Below, in pieces: positions 44,789-53,541 of a stretch of 64,000 nt of DNA (position 1 is the first letter of the stretch; each line of letters begins with the position of its first letter). This DNA comes from an uncultured Porphyromonadaceae bacterium. Lineage in GTDB: Bacteria > Bacteroidota > Bacteroidia > Bacteroidales > Muribaculaceae. The notes beneath the pieces are model-generated. The model ran no database searches, was not told the DNA's origin, and saw nothing but the letters and a program-made list of their open reading frames with translations. The position numbers and the translations under genes are program-made. Location: positions 1 through 64,000 of the forward strand of contig UQLL01000010.1 in assembly GCA_900541835.1 (NCBI GenBank), written 5' to 3'.

Positions 44789-45877
44789 TTAACGTTTGCT
44801 CAGTCGCCGGGACAGCGCCGGGAAGGTACGCAAAAGCATTGCAACGCCCTTTGGCCCAAGGAGATAGACGCACAGTGCGCCCATACGGTCGCGGAAGCGA
44901 GCCTTTCCGTTGAAGAGCACGCTTCGGCGGTACTGGCGCAACAGAATAGGAATGCACCGCGCTAAAGCGGGCGCCAATTGCAAAGGGGATGCTTCCGCGT
45001 TGCCCATCTTGCGGACGCACGGACCGTGCGTCCCTGGGTTGGCGGAGAGGTGGAGTAGCATGTTGAAAGAGGCGGCGAAGAGGCGAGTGTCGGCGGCGCG
45101 GCGAAGCTCGGGGTCGGCGGCGAAGGTGCGGCGCAGGCGCTCCACGGCCTCCATGACCTGTAGGCGGCGCGGGGTAAAGCGGCCCAGCAGCGACGAGGAG
45201 TGAATGCGGTAATGATAGATGGGCGTGCGCAGGCCCACCACGGCGCGGAGCGGGGCGGTGAGACGCGGCAGCAACTCCAGGTCCTCGTAGATGATGCCGT
45301 CGGTGAAGCCGAGCCCCTCGCGCACTTCCATGCGGAATAGCTTGCTGACGGGCGACACGGTGAAGCCATCGGCGCCACCGGTCTGATAGAGCATGCGCAG
45401 GGCGGCTTCGCGGCCGGGAATATCTGAGAACTGAGAACTGAGAGCTGAGAGACCGCCGGCACCAGCGCGGCTTTGCCCTGTACATTGTTCGCCGGTGAAT
45501 GTGGCCAGCGGGGCGGTGGCGAACATGGCGCCGGGGCAGCGGTCGAGGGCGGCGAGCAGGGTGCCGACCATGTCGGGGTCGCATAGGTCGTCGGAGTCGA
45601 CGAAGCAGAAGTATTCGCCGGTGGCTGCGCGGAGGCCGAGGTTGCGGGCCACTGAGGGGCCGCTGCCGGACGCGGGGGTATGCAGCACGCGCAGGCGCGG
45701 GTCGCGGGCGGCATAGTCGGCCAGGATGGCGGGAGTGGCGTCGGTGCTGCCATCGTCGACGGCTATCACCTCCAGAGCCGTGTGAGTCTGCGCCAGCACG
45801 GTGTCGAGGCAGGCAGACAGGTAGGGGGCCGTGTTGTAGACGGGGATGATGACGGAGACTGGGCGCTGGTTGGTCAT
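44789..45877 (-). CDS. Family 2 glycosyltransferase with an internal 7-bp tandem repeat
   Basis: Cytosolic GT-A sugar transferase of 362 residues. The N-terminal VSVIIPVYNTAPYLSACLDT, EVIAVDDGSTDATP and FCFVDSDDLCDP (the DxD metal site) are standard GT2 motifs. It is the last gene of the porW-porX-Sel1 operon (ATGA overlap). Two foreign segments lie in the coding sequence: four tandem 7-mers (45424-45451, residues about 143-151, read as SALSSQFS) and a palindromic repeat (45013-45033, read PGTHGPCVRK). Because 7 is not a multiple of 3, gain or loss of one unit would frameshift the enzyme. Substrate unknown; a role in glycosylating T9SS cargo or its anchor is only inferred. Confidence 0.88.
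   Translation of the reverse strand: MTNQRPVSVIIPVYNTAPYLSACLDTVLAQTHTALEVIAVDDGSTDATPAILADYAARDPRLRVLHTPASGSGPSVARNLGLRAATGEYFCFVDSDDLCDPDMVGTLLAALDRCPGAMFATAPLATFTGEQCTGQSRAGAGGLSALSSQFSDIPGREAALRMLYQTGGADGFTVSPVSKLFRMEVREGLGFTDGIIYEDLELLPRLTAPLRAVVGLRTPIYHYRIHSSSLLGRFTPRRLQVMEAVERLRRTFAADPELRRAADTRLFAASFNMLLHLSANPGTHGPCVRKMGNAEASPLQLAPALARCIPILLRQYRRSVLFNGKARFRDRMGALCVYLLGPKGVAMLLRTFPALSRRLSKR
45013..45033. repeat. Palindromic repeat inside the GT2 gene
   Basis: GGACGCAC-GGACC-GTGCGTCC, perfect arms; on the minus strand read ACG CAC GGT CCG TGC GTC without a stop. Confidence 0.85.
45424..45451. repeat. Four tandem heptanucleotides inside the GT2 gene
   Basis: CTGAGAA, CTGAGAA, CTGAGAG, CTGAGAG in direct succession (28 bp). 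Confidence 0.9.
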
Positions 45878-46878
45878 GGCTCGGCGGAGAGGTTCTGCCA
45901 GTACTGGGGTGTGGATTCTTCCTCCCTGAGGCCGGGGGCGAGTTCGGGGGGGAGGTCGCGCAGGGCGTCGGGGGTTATCTCGAGGAGTTCGGCGAGGATG
46001 CGGCGGGCCTCCTGGTCGCCGCCGCGTGCTGCGGCGAGGTACCAGCGCAAAGACTCGGCATGGCTGTATGGCAGGCCGAGGGCCATGGCGTAGCCCTTGC
46101 CGAGGAGGCTTTGTGCGCGGGCGTTGCCGCGCTCGGCGGCGGCGGCGTAGAAGCGCATGGCCACGCCGGGCGCCTGTAGCTCCATATACCGGTCGGCGAG
46201 GCTTAGCAGTGAATCGGCGGGCAGAGAGTCCCGGGAGGTGTAGAGGCTGTTGAGGGCGCCGGTGATGTCGGCGATGGCCCGGGAGTCGCGGTATTCGTGC
46301 TCGGCGTACAGGCTCAGGGCGCGGTCGTAGCAGTCGCGGGCGGCGGCGGTGTCGGCGGGGACTCCGACGCCGGTGCGGTGCATATCGCCGAGCATGGCGG
46401 CCGCCGGGGCAGAGCCTTTGTCGCTGCCTTTCCGAAGCCAGTAGAGAGCCTTGGCGGGGTCGCGGACAGCGCCCCGGCCGTTGAGCAGCAGCCAGCCGAG
46501 GTTTGTGTAGGCGGTGAGGTCGCCGCGGTCGGCGGCCGCCATGAAGAGGCTGACGGCGCTGTCGGGGCGCTGCTCGTTGTAGAGGATGAAGCCGAGGTAG
46601 TTGAGCGCAGGGGCATAGCCGCCATGGGCAGATTGCTCCAGAAGCCTTCGGGCGCGAACGGAGTCGCGGGCCAGGACATTGCCATAGCCGGTCTCCAGGG
46701 CGCGTGCCAGGCGGAACCGGGCGGCGTTGTCTCCGGCCTCGGCCCGTTGCTCTACGGCCTGCAGCGACCGCACCGCCGCAGAATCAACGGGGGCGGAAGG
46801 TCCGTGCGTCCGTCCATGTGCCGGAAGGGCGGCGGCCACAACCGACAGCACCGCTATCATGAGCGAGAGGCGGGTCAT
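45874..46878 (-). CDS. Exported Sel1-like repeat protein
   Basis: Periplasmic (signal peptide MTRLSLMIAVLSVVAAALPA) protein of 334 residues built from Sel1/TPR-like repeats, for example AARFRLARALETGYGNVLAR, APALNYLGFILYNEQRPDSA, TAYTNLGWLLLNGRGAVRDP and ARAQSLLGKGYAMALGLPYS. Such solenoids bind proteins. It overlaps porX upstream and the GT2 gene downstream by 4 bp each. A partial palindromic repeat follows the signal peptide (HGRTHGPSAPV, residues 21-31). It is probably an accessory of the secretion-regulatory operon; no precise role is known to me. Confidence 0.8.
   Translation of the reverse strand: MTRLSLMIAVLSVVAAALPAHGRTHGPSAPVDSAAVRSLQAVEQRAEAGDNAARFRLARALETGYGNVLARDSVRARRLLEQSAHGGYAPALNYLGFILYNEQRPDSAVSLFMAAADRGDLTAYTNLGWLLLNGRGAVRDPAKALYWLRKGSDKGSAPAAAMLGDMHRTGVGVPADTAAARDCYDRALSLYAEHEYRDSRAIADITGALNSLYTSRDSLPADSLLSLADRYMELQAPGVAMRFYAAAAERGNARAQSLLGKGYAMALGLPYSHAESLRWYLAAARGGDQEARRILAELLEITPDALRDLPPELAPGLREEESTPQYWQNLSAEP
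46799..46815. repeat. Truncated palindromic repeat inside the Sel1-like gene
   Basis: GGTCCGTGCGTCCGTCC: one complete arm and the loop; the other arm is lost. Same reading frame (ACG CAC GGA) as in the GT2 and M16 genes. Confidence 0.65.
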
Positions 46879-48410
46879 TTGGCGGTGAGGGTGATGAGGG
46901 GCACGAGCATCTCCTGCATGGAGATGCCGCCGTGCTGGAACGTGCCGCGGTAGTACTGCACGTAGTAGTTGTAGTTGTTGGGGTAGGAGAAGAAGTCGCG
47001 GTTAAGGGCGAAGATGAACTTGCTGGAGACGTTGAGGGCGGGGAGGCCGAACTGCTGCGGCTTGCGCATCTCGTAGACTTCGCGGTGGTTGTAGTCGAGG
47101 TTCTTGCCCTCCTTGTAGCGCAGGTTGGTGGAGGTGTTCTTGTCGCCGACTACCTTGACCGGGTTCTCTACTCGGATGGTGCCGTGGTCGGTGGTGACGA
47201 CGATCTTGAAGCCGAGCGAGGCGATGGTGCGGAAGATGTCGAGGATGGAGGAGTGGCGGAACCAGGACTCGGTGATAGAGCGGTAGGCGGCGTCGGAGTT
47301 GGCCAGCTCGCGGATCATCTTGGTCTCGGTGCGGGCGTGGCTGAGCATGTCGATGAAGTTGATGACCAGCACGTTGAAGGGATTCTGCTTGATTGAGCCG
47401 AGGCGGCGCAGGTACTTCTCGCCGCTCTCGGAGGAGGAGATCTTCTCGTAGCTGAAGGTCTCGCGGCGGCGGTATCGGTCGAGCATGGTCTGGATGAGCT
47501 CCTTCTCGTGTACGTTGAGACCCTCGTTCTCGTCCTCGTCGACCCAGTACTGCGGGTACATCTTCGAGATCTGCAGGGGCATGAGTGCGGCGAAGATGGC
47601 GTTGCGGGCGTACTGGGTGGAAGTGGGCAGGATGGTGGTGTAGAGGTTCTCCTGCACGGTGAAGGTCTCGGCGAGCAGAGGCATGACGGTGCGCCACTGG
47701 TCGAGGCGGAAGTTGTCTATGAGAATGAAGAACACCTTCTCTCCGGCGTCGAGCATGGGGAAGATGCGGCGCGGAAAGATCTCGGCGCTCATGAGAGGGT
47801 GCTCGCCGCCGGTGACCCACTTCTCGTAGTTGCGGCATACGAACTTGCAGAACTCGGTGTTGGCGTCGCGGACCTGTCCTTCGAGTATCTCACCCATGGA
47901 GGCGTCGGCGTCGGAAATCTTCATCTCCCAGCCGACGAGAGCGCGGTAGACGGCGTACCAGTCGTCGATGGTGGATGCCATGGCTATGGCGGAGCCTATC
48001 TTGGAGAAGTCCTGCATGAAGCTGGTGTTGGTCTGTGCGGCCACGAGCTCGGTCTTGTTGAGGTTCTTCTTCAGGGCCAGCCAGATCTGTGTGGGGTTGA
48101 CGGGCTTGATGAGGTAGTCGGCGATCTGCGAGCCGATGGCCTGGTCCATGATGTTCTCCTCCTCGGACTTGGTGATCATGATGACCGGTATCTCGGGGTG
48201 GTCGCGGTTGATGAGCTGTAGTGTCTCGAGCCCGGTGAGACCGGGCATGTTCTCGTCGAGCAGGACGAGGGCGTATGGCTCGGCGTCGAGAGCGTCGAGG
48301 GCGTCGCGACCGTTGCTGACCGTCGTCAGCGAGTATCCTTTCTTCTCGAGGAAGAGGATGTGTGGGCGGAGGAGGTCAATCTCGTCGTCGGCCCAGAGTA
48401 TCCTTTGCAT
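46875..48410 (-). CDS. porX: T9SS regulator PorX (response regulator with PglZ domain)
   Basis: Cytosolic two-domain protein of 511 residues. The receiver domain (1-120) has the acidic pocket WADDE (6-10), phosphoacceptor Asp52 (LVLLDENMPG) and Lys in MITKSEE. The remainder is a PglZ alkaline-phosphatase-like domain (FFILIDNFRLDQW, VINFIDMLSH, TTDHGTIRVENP). This domain pairing is the signature of PorX, which with PorY and SigP controls type IX secretion in Bacteroidota. The partner porW gene lies 21 bp upstream and two genes follow with ATGA overlaps. Confidence 0.94.
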   Translation of the reverse strand: MQRILWADDEIDLLRPHILFLEKKGYSLTTVSNGRDALDALDAEPYALVLLDENMPGLTGLETLQLINRDHPEIPVIMITKSEEENIMDQAIGSQIADYLIKPVNPTQIWLALKKNLNKTELVAAQTNTSFMQDFSKIGSAIAMASTIDDWYAVYRALVGWEMKISDADASMGEILEGQVRDANTEFCKFVCRNYEKWVTGGEHPLMSAEIFPRRIFPMLDAGEKVFFILIDNFRLDQWRTVMPLLAETFTVQENLYTTILPTSTQYARNAIFAALMPLQISKMYPQYWVDEDENEGLNVHEKELIQTMLDRYRRRETFSYEKISSSESGEKYLRRLGSIKQNPFNVLVINFIDMLSHARTETKMIRELANSDAAYRSITESWFRHSSILDIFRTIASLGFKIVVTTDHGTIRVENPVKVVGDKNTSTNLRYKEGKNLDYNHREVYEMRKPQQFGLPALNVSSKFIFALNRDFFSYPNNYNYYVQYYRGTFQHGGISMQEMLVPLITLTAK

Positions 48411-48431
48411 GACGTAATCGGGATTAAGGTT

Positions 48432-51347
48432 TTACTCTTCCGCCTGGCCCTCCGGCTCTTCGGAGGGTTCGCCCTGGGGTTCGGCGGGCTGTTCGGGCTG
48501 TTCGGGCTGCCGGCCGCCCTGCGGGTCGGGGTTCTCCTCGGTATTCTCTTCGACGGGAGGCGCCTGTGGCTCCTCCTCGTCGGGGTCGGAGTCGCGGAAG
48601 CGGAAGTATTCTTCAAATGAACGTCCCTGGCGGAGCAACAGTTCAAAGTTGGCCACCGAGATGGGGATGGGACGCACGGCCTCGGGCAGGTCGAAGTTGT
48701 TCTCGCGCTGCATGATGCCGATGTAGTGGTCGAGCTCGCGCTGGTTGGCGAAGCCGCGGATGACGAGCAGTCCGACGTTGCCGAAGCTCATAGGCTCCAG
48801 GTCGTAGTCGCGCACCACGAACCAGGAGAAGTTGTTGCGTGCCACGTCGTAGAGCACCTGGTTGGGGTTTACGGAGTCGAGGGGGAACGCGAGAACGAGG
48901 AGCTGGGGCTTTTCGGGGTCCCTCTCGAAGGCTGCGGGCTGCCCTTCGGAGTCGAGGGCGGTGGAGTCGTTGCCCAGGCGCACCTGCCATATCATGCCTC
49001 GGGCGTTGGTGGAGCCGGCCTGGAGCTTGCGGCCCTTCTTGACGTCGGTGAGGATGCGGCCGGCCACGTCGGTCATGTCGGTCTCGGGCCAGCGGTCGAG
49101 CAGGTACTCCAGGCGCTCGCGGAACTTGGCGTAGTCCTTCTCGGTGAGGTAGCTGAGGGCGTCGATGAACACGAACTTGGGCAGGATGCGGCTCAGCGGG
49201 TATTTTTCTTCCATCTGCTCCGTGAGGGAGTGCACCTGCGAGTTGCGGTCGGCCAGGTAGTCGGCGTATGCCTCGGCGTACATCTCCTCCTGGTGCCGGT
49301 CCATGTGGCGCAGGTTCTCGAAATAATTCGGGTCGGTCATGGCCTGGCCGTAGGGCGAGTCGGGGAAGTCCCCGAGGATTGCCTGGCGCCACTTCTCGGC
49401 CTCGGCGGCCTGGTCACGCCGGATGGCCATGAGGTAGAGGTTATAATATGTGTCGAGGCGGTAGACGTTGTCGGGGTAGCGGCGCAGCAACTCCAGGAAG
49501 TATCTGCGCGCGGCGGGGAAGTCCTCGAGCTTGTCCTTGAGCACCAGTCCGAGGTTGTAGAGGCTCTCCTGTATGATGTCGTTGCAGGTCTGGATCTCGG
49601 CCTCGGTGTGTGGGATGTTCTTGAAGTAGTACTCAGGGTAGTGTGGGTCGTTGAGGGGGTCGGGCTCGCCCTCCTTGCGCTGCGTGGTGTCGCCGGGGGC
49701 GCCGGACTGGGTGGAGTCGGACGAGGAATAGTCGTATTCCTCGTTGCCGGTGGAGTACGTTGCCTTGTTGCGTCGGCGCCAGTCGTCCTCGAGCTTGCGG
49801 GCGCCCCAGCGGCGCTGGAACTCCGTGCGGCCGGCGTTCTTGGCCTGCGTGTTGTAGAAGTACCATGACTTGTCGGTGTTGAGCTGGTACTGCTGGGGTG
49901 CGTTTGCGCCGGTCTGTTGCTCGCCGTCCTGTCGGTTCGCCTCGAACTCGGCGCGGCGGGCGGAGTCGGCGCTCTCCTTCTCTCGCTTCTTGAGTTCGTC
50001 GGCCAGGCGCTGGCACACCTTCATCTGCTCCTTCTCGGGGAGCTTGCTGAGCGTGAGCAGGGAGTCCTGGAGCTGGAGGTTGCCGGCGTAGTTGGCCAGC
50101 TCGTCGAGCACGTCGCTGCGGCGCTTGAGCAGGCGGTAGTCGGTAAAGGATTCCGGCAGCTGTGGCATGGCCTCGGAATAGCATGGCTGGGCGCCCACGT
50201 AGTCGCCCCTGAGGAAGAGGAGGTTGCCCAGGGCTATCTGCGCCAGGGCCTTGTCGATGCCGTTGCGCGTGGACTCCTTCACCGCCCTGCGGTAGGAGTC
50301 GATGGCCTGCGCGGTATCCTTGCGGCTGAGGTACAGGTTGCCGATGGCGTAGTAGATCTGGTCGAAGTACTGCTTGTTGCGCTCGTAGCGGGTCATGGCC
50401 TTGAGCGAATTGACCTCGCTCTTGATGTTGGTGCCGGTGAAGACCTCGCTCTGGCGTATGCGGGCGTTGAACTTGGCGCGGTAGCTGAGGCCCATGCCGC
50501 TGCCGGCCTTCTTGTATGCGGCGTATGCCTCCTTGCGGCGGTCGAGCTTCTGGAGCGTCTGGCCCAGTAGGAAGTATATGCGGTTGCGCTGGGTGCCGCT
50601 GGCGGCCCTGGCGGCGGCCTGGAGGTAGGGGACGGCCTTCTCGTTGTTGCCGGACAGCACGTTGTAGTCGGCCTGCACGAAGTTGTACAGGTCGCGGAGT
50701 TTCTTTGTCGTGAGCTGCTTTTCCTTGATATGGACCAGGAGGTTCTCGGCCTCGTAGGTCCAGCCCATGGCGCAGTAGGCGCGGGCCTGCCAGAGCTGCG
50801 CCTCGGTCACCACCTCCGGCAGCCACTTGAAGTGGCGGGAGATGTAGAAAAAAGTGCTGGCGGCGCCGAGAAAGTCGCCATTGAGGTACTGGGCGCGGCC
50901 CATCATGAGCCAGGCGTTGTGCAGGAAGGGATTGAACTCCTCGCGGGCGCGGAAGTCCTTCTCCTTCTGCGAGGCGTTGCGCCTGGCGGGCTTCTTCTTG
51001 ATGCTGTGGAGCTGGATGGCCTTCTGCATCTTCTCGATGGTGCGGTCGAAGCTGCCGCCGGGCTGCGGCAGCTTCTCGTCGGCCCTGGCCTCTGCCGGGT
51101 GCATGAGCAGGCGCCGCGTGTAGTCGTCCTCGTACTCCTCCTCCATCTTCTTCAGCGTCTCGTCGTAGTGTTCCGAGCCGTTGAAGTATACGTTATAGCG
51201 CGTGTTAAAAGCCTGCCACTGGCGCGACATGGCGGTGTTCTTCTTTGTGGAGCAGCTCACCACCAGCAGACACACCAACAGGGCCGCAAGAGCGGCGAAG
51301 GCCATCCCTGCGGCGCCCCTGGTCCGTTTACCTGCTTTCGGGCGCAT
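48432..51347 (-). CDS. porW: T9SS lipoprotein PorW (SprE)
   Basis: Outer-membrane-associated TPR lipoprotein required for type IX secretion; known to link to the PorK/N ring. From ATG at 51347 it has 971 residues. A basic start, hydrophobic segment AALAALLVCLLVVSC with lipid Cys, then STKKNTAMSRQWQAFNTRYN and VYFNG, which is the family's hallmark. Many TPR-like repeats follow, and the C-terminus is an acidic, proline-rich tail (about 930-971). A GTG at 51368 would add seven residues; ATG is preferred. Divergent from purF, and first gene of the operon with porX. Confidence 0.92.
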   Translation of the reverse strand: MRPKAGKRTRGAAGMAFAALAALLVCLLVVSCSTKKNTAMSRQWQAFNTRYNVYFNGSEHYDETLKKMEEEYEDDYTRRLLMHPAEARADEKLPQPGGSFDRTIEKMQKAIQLHSIKKKPARRNASQKEKDFRAREEFNPFLHNAWLMMGRAQYLNGDFLGAASTFFYISRHFKWLPEVVTEAQLWQARAYCAMGWTYEAENLLVHIKEKQLTTKKLRDLYNFVQADYNVLSGNNEKAVPYLQAAARAASGTQRNRIYFLLGQTLQKLDRRKEAYAAYKKAGSGMGLSYRAKFNARIRQSEVFTGTNIKSEVNSLKAMTRYERNKQYFDQIYYAIGNLYLSRKDTAQAIDSYRRAVKESTRNGIDKALAQIALGNLLFLRGDYVGAQPCYSEAMPQLPESFTDYRLLKRRSDVLDELANYAGNLQLQDSLLTLSKLPEKEQMKVCQRLADELKKREKESADSARRAEFEANRQDGEQQTGANAPQQYQLNTDKSWYFYNTQAKNAGRTEFQRRWGARKLEDDWRRRNKATYSTGNEEYDYSSSDSTQSGAPGDTTQRKEGEPDPLNDPHYPEYYFKNIPHTEAEIQTCNDIIQESLYNLGLVLKDKLEDFPAARRYFLELLRRYPDNVYRLDTYYNLYLMAIRRDQAAEAEKWRQAILGDFPDSPYGQAMTDPNYFENLRHMDRHQEEMYAEAYADYLADRNSQVHSLTEQMEEKYPLSRILPKFVFIDALSYLTEKDYAKFRERLEYLLDRWPETDMTDVAGRILTDVKKGRKLQAGSTNARGMIWQVRLGNDSTALDSEGQPAAFERDPEKPQLLVLAFPLDSVNPNQVLYDVARNNFSWFVVRDYDLEPMSFGNVGLLVIRGFANQRELDHYIGIMQRENNFDLPEAVRPIPISVANFELLLRQGRSFEEYFRFRDSDPDEEEPQAPPVEENTEENPDPQGGRQPEQPEQPAEPQGEPSEEPEGQAEE

Positions 51348-51398
51348 ATTTCTATAACGCCGACCCACCCCCCATTATTTTAGTTGAACTTTTTTTGC

Positions 51399-51406
51399 TA
51401 CCTTTG
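51399..51406 (+). promoter_or_regulatory. -7 box of the purF-like gene
   Basis: TACCTTTG, 25 bp before ATG 51432. An AT-rich stretch lies upstream but no clear TTTG at 19-20 bp. Confidence 0.6.
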
Positions 51407-51431
51407 CACTTTCAAAACTAACGATCCAAAA

Positions 51432-52874
51432 ATGGGAGGCTTTTTCGGAGCAATATCAAAGGAGCCGTGCGTCAACGACCTGTTCTACGGCACGGACTAC
51501 AACTCTCACCTCGGCACCAAGCGGGCCGGCATGGTGACCTTCGACCCCGAGGCGGGGTTCCACCGTACGATACACAGCCTGGAGCGCAACTACTTCCGCT
51601 CCAAGTTCGAGGACGAGCTAGAGCACTACATCGGCTGCCAGGGACTGGGCGTCATCAGCGACACCGACCCGCAGCCGATTATCGTTAACTCGCACCTGGG
51701 CCGCTACGCCGTCGTCACCGTCGCCAAGATCAACAACATCCGCGAGATCGCCGACGAGCTGCTTGCCGAGGGCATGCACTTCAGCGAGCTGTCAGCCAAC
51801 AACATCAACCAGACCGAACTGGTGGCGCTGCTCATCAACATGGGCAAGGACTTCGTTGACGGCATCAACCGCGTCTACCGCAAGGTGCGGGGTTCCTGCT
51901 CTATGCTGGTCCTGACCGAGGACGGCATCATCTGCGCCCGCGACTACCTGGGACGCACCCCCATCGTCATCGGCCGCAAGGAGGGCGCCTACGCCGCATC
52001 TTCGGAGACGACGGCCTTCCCCAACCTGGGCTACGACCGCGTGCGCGACGTCGGCCCCGGCGAGATCGTGCGTCTGCGCGCCGACAGCCTCGAAGTGCTC
52101 CAGAAGCCCGCTCCCCGCGAGCAGATATGCTCCTTCCTGTGGGTATACTACGGCTTCCCGGCCAGCGACTACAACGACGTCAACGCCGAGGACGTGCGCG
52201 AGACGGCCGGCCGCGCCATGGGCCACGAGGACCACACCGAAGCCGACTGCGTGTGCGGCATCCCCGACTCGGGCGTGGGCTTCGCCCTGGGCTACGCCGA
52301 AGGCTCCGGCATCCCCTACCGCCGCGCCGTGCTCAAGTACACCCCCACCTGGCCCCGCAGCTTCACCCCCGGCAACCAGTCGCGCCGCGACCTGGTGGCA
52401 AAGATGAAGCTAATACCCAACCGCGCCATCCTCGACGGTGCCCGCGTGGTGTTCTGCGACGACTCGATAGTGCGCGGCACGCAGCTGCGCGACAACGTGC
52501 GCACCTTCTTCGACTGCGGCTGCCGCGAAGTGCACGCCCGCATCTCCTGCCCGCCGCTGGTATACGGCTGCCCCTTCATCGGCTTCACCAACTCCAAGAG
52601 CGACCTGGAGCTAATCACGCGCCGCATCATCCGCGACCGCGAGGGCGACGCCGACGCCAAGCTCGACGCCTACGCCACCACCGGCTCGCCAGAGTACGGT
52701 GCCATGGTGCGCGAGATCGCCGACCGCCTGGGCCTCACCTCCGTCAGCTTCAGCAAGCTCGAGGACCTGGTGGCGAGCATCCGCCTGCCCAAGTGCCGCC
52801 TCTGCACCCACTGCTTCGACGGCTCCAGCTACGATCCCGCCACCGCCTTCGCCCAGGACCACCCCGAATCCTGA
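51432..52874 (+). CDS. Amidophosphoribosyltransferase-like protein lacking the catalytic cysteine
   Basis: PurF-fold protein of 480 residues. PurF makes phosphoribosylamine from PRPP and glutamine. The phosphoribosyltransferase half is intact: VFCDDSIVRGTQL (PRPP motif, Asp343-Thr350), CGIPDSGVGFALGY, and PNRAILDG. The glutaminase half starts MGGFFGAISKEPCVNDLFYG: residue 2 is Gly where active enzymes have the nucleophilic Cys (MCGI). No other start gives an N-terminal Cys. Other N-terminal features (HLGTKRAGM, NSHLGRYAVV) are kept. C-terminal CRLCTHCFDGSS holds clustered cysteines. Free ammonia use, a non-purine role or a partner glutaminase are all possible. Bacteroidales share this form as far as I recall. 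Confidence 0.85.
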   Translation: MGGFFGAISKEPCVNDLFYGTDYNSHLGTKRAGMVTFDPEAGFHRTIHSLERNYFRSKFEDELEHYIGCQGLGVISDTDPQPIIVNSHLGRYAVVTVAKINNIREIADELLAEGMHFSELSANNINQTELVALLINMGKDFVDGINRVYRKVRGSCSMLVLTEDGIICARDYLGRTPIVIGRKEGAYAASSETTAFPNLGYDRVRDVGPGEIVRLRADSLEVLQKPAPREQICSFLWVYYGFPASDYNDVNAEDVRETAGRAMGHEDHTEADCVCGIPDSGVGFALGYAEGSGIPYRRAVLKYTPTWPRSFTPGNQSRRDLVAKMKLIPNRAILDGARVVFCDDSIVRGTQLRDNVRTFFDCGCREVHARISCPPLVYGCPFIGFTNSKSDLELITRRIIRDREGDADAKLDAYATTGSPEYGAMVREIADRLGLTSVSFSKLEDLVASIRLPKCRLCTHCFDGSSYDPATAFAQDHPES

Positions 52875-52890
52875 CCTCTCCCCCCTCCTA

Positions 52891-52930
52891 TAATAAAAAA
52901 TGGATGTCTGCGGACATCCATTTTTTATTA
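52891..52930. terminator. Bidirectional terminator between convergent genes
   Basis: Perfect 18-bp stem (52891-52908 with 52913-52930) and TGCG tetraloop; A6 and T6 in the arms make it work for both strands. Confidence 0.9.
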
Positions 52931-52943
52931 TGGCCTCCAAGGC

Positions 52944-53468
52944 CTACAGGTGTTCGAGCTCGAATAGGAGATCGCCCTGGGAAAGGGAGCGGAGTAGGGC
53001 CAGACGACGAGTGAGGGCGTGGACCTTGGGCTGCACGCGTGGGTTGTGGAAGATCTGCATGTTGTGGCGGAGCAGGTGGTCGAACAGGGCGTCGGTCTCG
53101 TCGTCGTCGAGGGAGAGGGCGTCGCGTGCTTCGTCGGCCATGGCCTTGTGGAGGTCGCCGAGCAGGCGGACCGGGACTTCGGCGCCGTCGCGCACCACCG
53201 ACCGGGACATGAGGTTGCCGACGGCCATGGCGGCGGTTATGTAGAGATTGCGGCGCAGCTGCTCCCAGACGCCCTTGGGCGACAGGCTGGGCGACAGCAG
53301 ATGGTGGTATGCCTCCGAGAAGCGCACCATCGGCCCGTCGGCGTCCAGGCTGACGCTGTGTACCAGCTCCAGGGCGTCCAGGCTCCCGGCGCTTATGACC
53401 ATACCGGCCAGGCCGTAGGCTTTGTCGTCTTCGTTTCTATACTCGAATGTATCTAATGTGTTGCTCAT
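52944..53468 (-). CDS. Conserved-looking protein of unknown function (174 aa)
   Basis: Soluble, mostly alpha-helical protein, starting MSNTLDTFEYRNEDDKAYGL. No signal peptide, membrane segment or known motif is evident. Codon use is like its neighbours. The frame is open further upstream into the barrel gene and a palindromic repeat; the ATG at 53468 begins plausible sequence. It lies downstream of the TPR/barrel operon, separated by a repeat, and ends at a shared terminator. I do not recognise the family. Confidence 0.75.
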   Translation of the reverse strand: MSNTLDTFEYRNEDDKAYGLAGMVISAGSLDALELVHSVSLDADGPMVRFSEAYHHLLSPSLSPKGVWEQLRRNLYITAAMAVGNLMSRSVVRDGAEVPVRLLGDLHKAMADEARDALSLDDDETDALFDHLLRHNMQIFHNPRVQPKVHALTRRLALLRSLSQGDLLFELEHL

Positions 53469-53505
53469 AGTTTCTTGCTTTAGTGGCAGATGGCCCCCGC
53501 TTAAC

Positions 53506-53525
53506 GGACGCACCCTGGTGCGTCC
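53506..53525. repeat. Palindromic repeat downstream of the barrel gene
   Basis: GGACGCACCCTGGTGCGTCC, perfect 8-bp arms; lies 17 bp after the barrel gene's stop on the minus strand. Confidence 0.85.
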
Positions 53526-53541
53526 CTGCAGGGAGCGCTTC

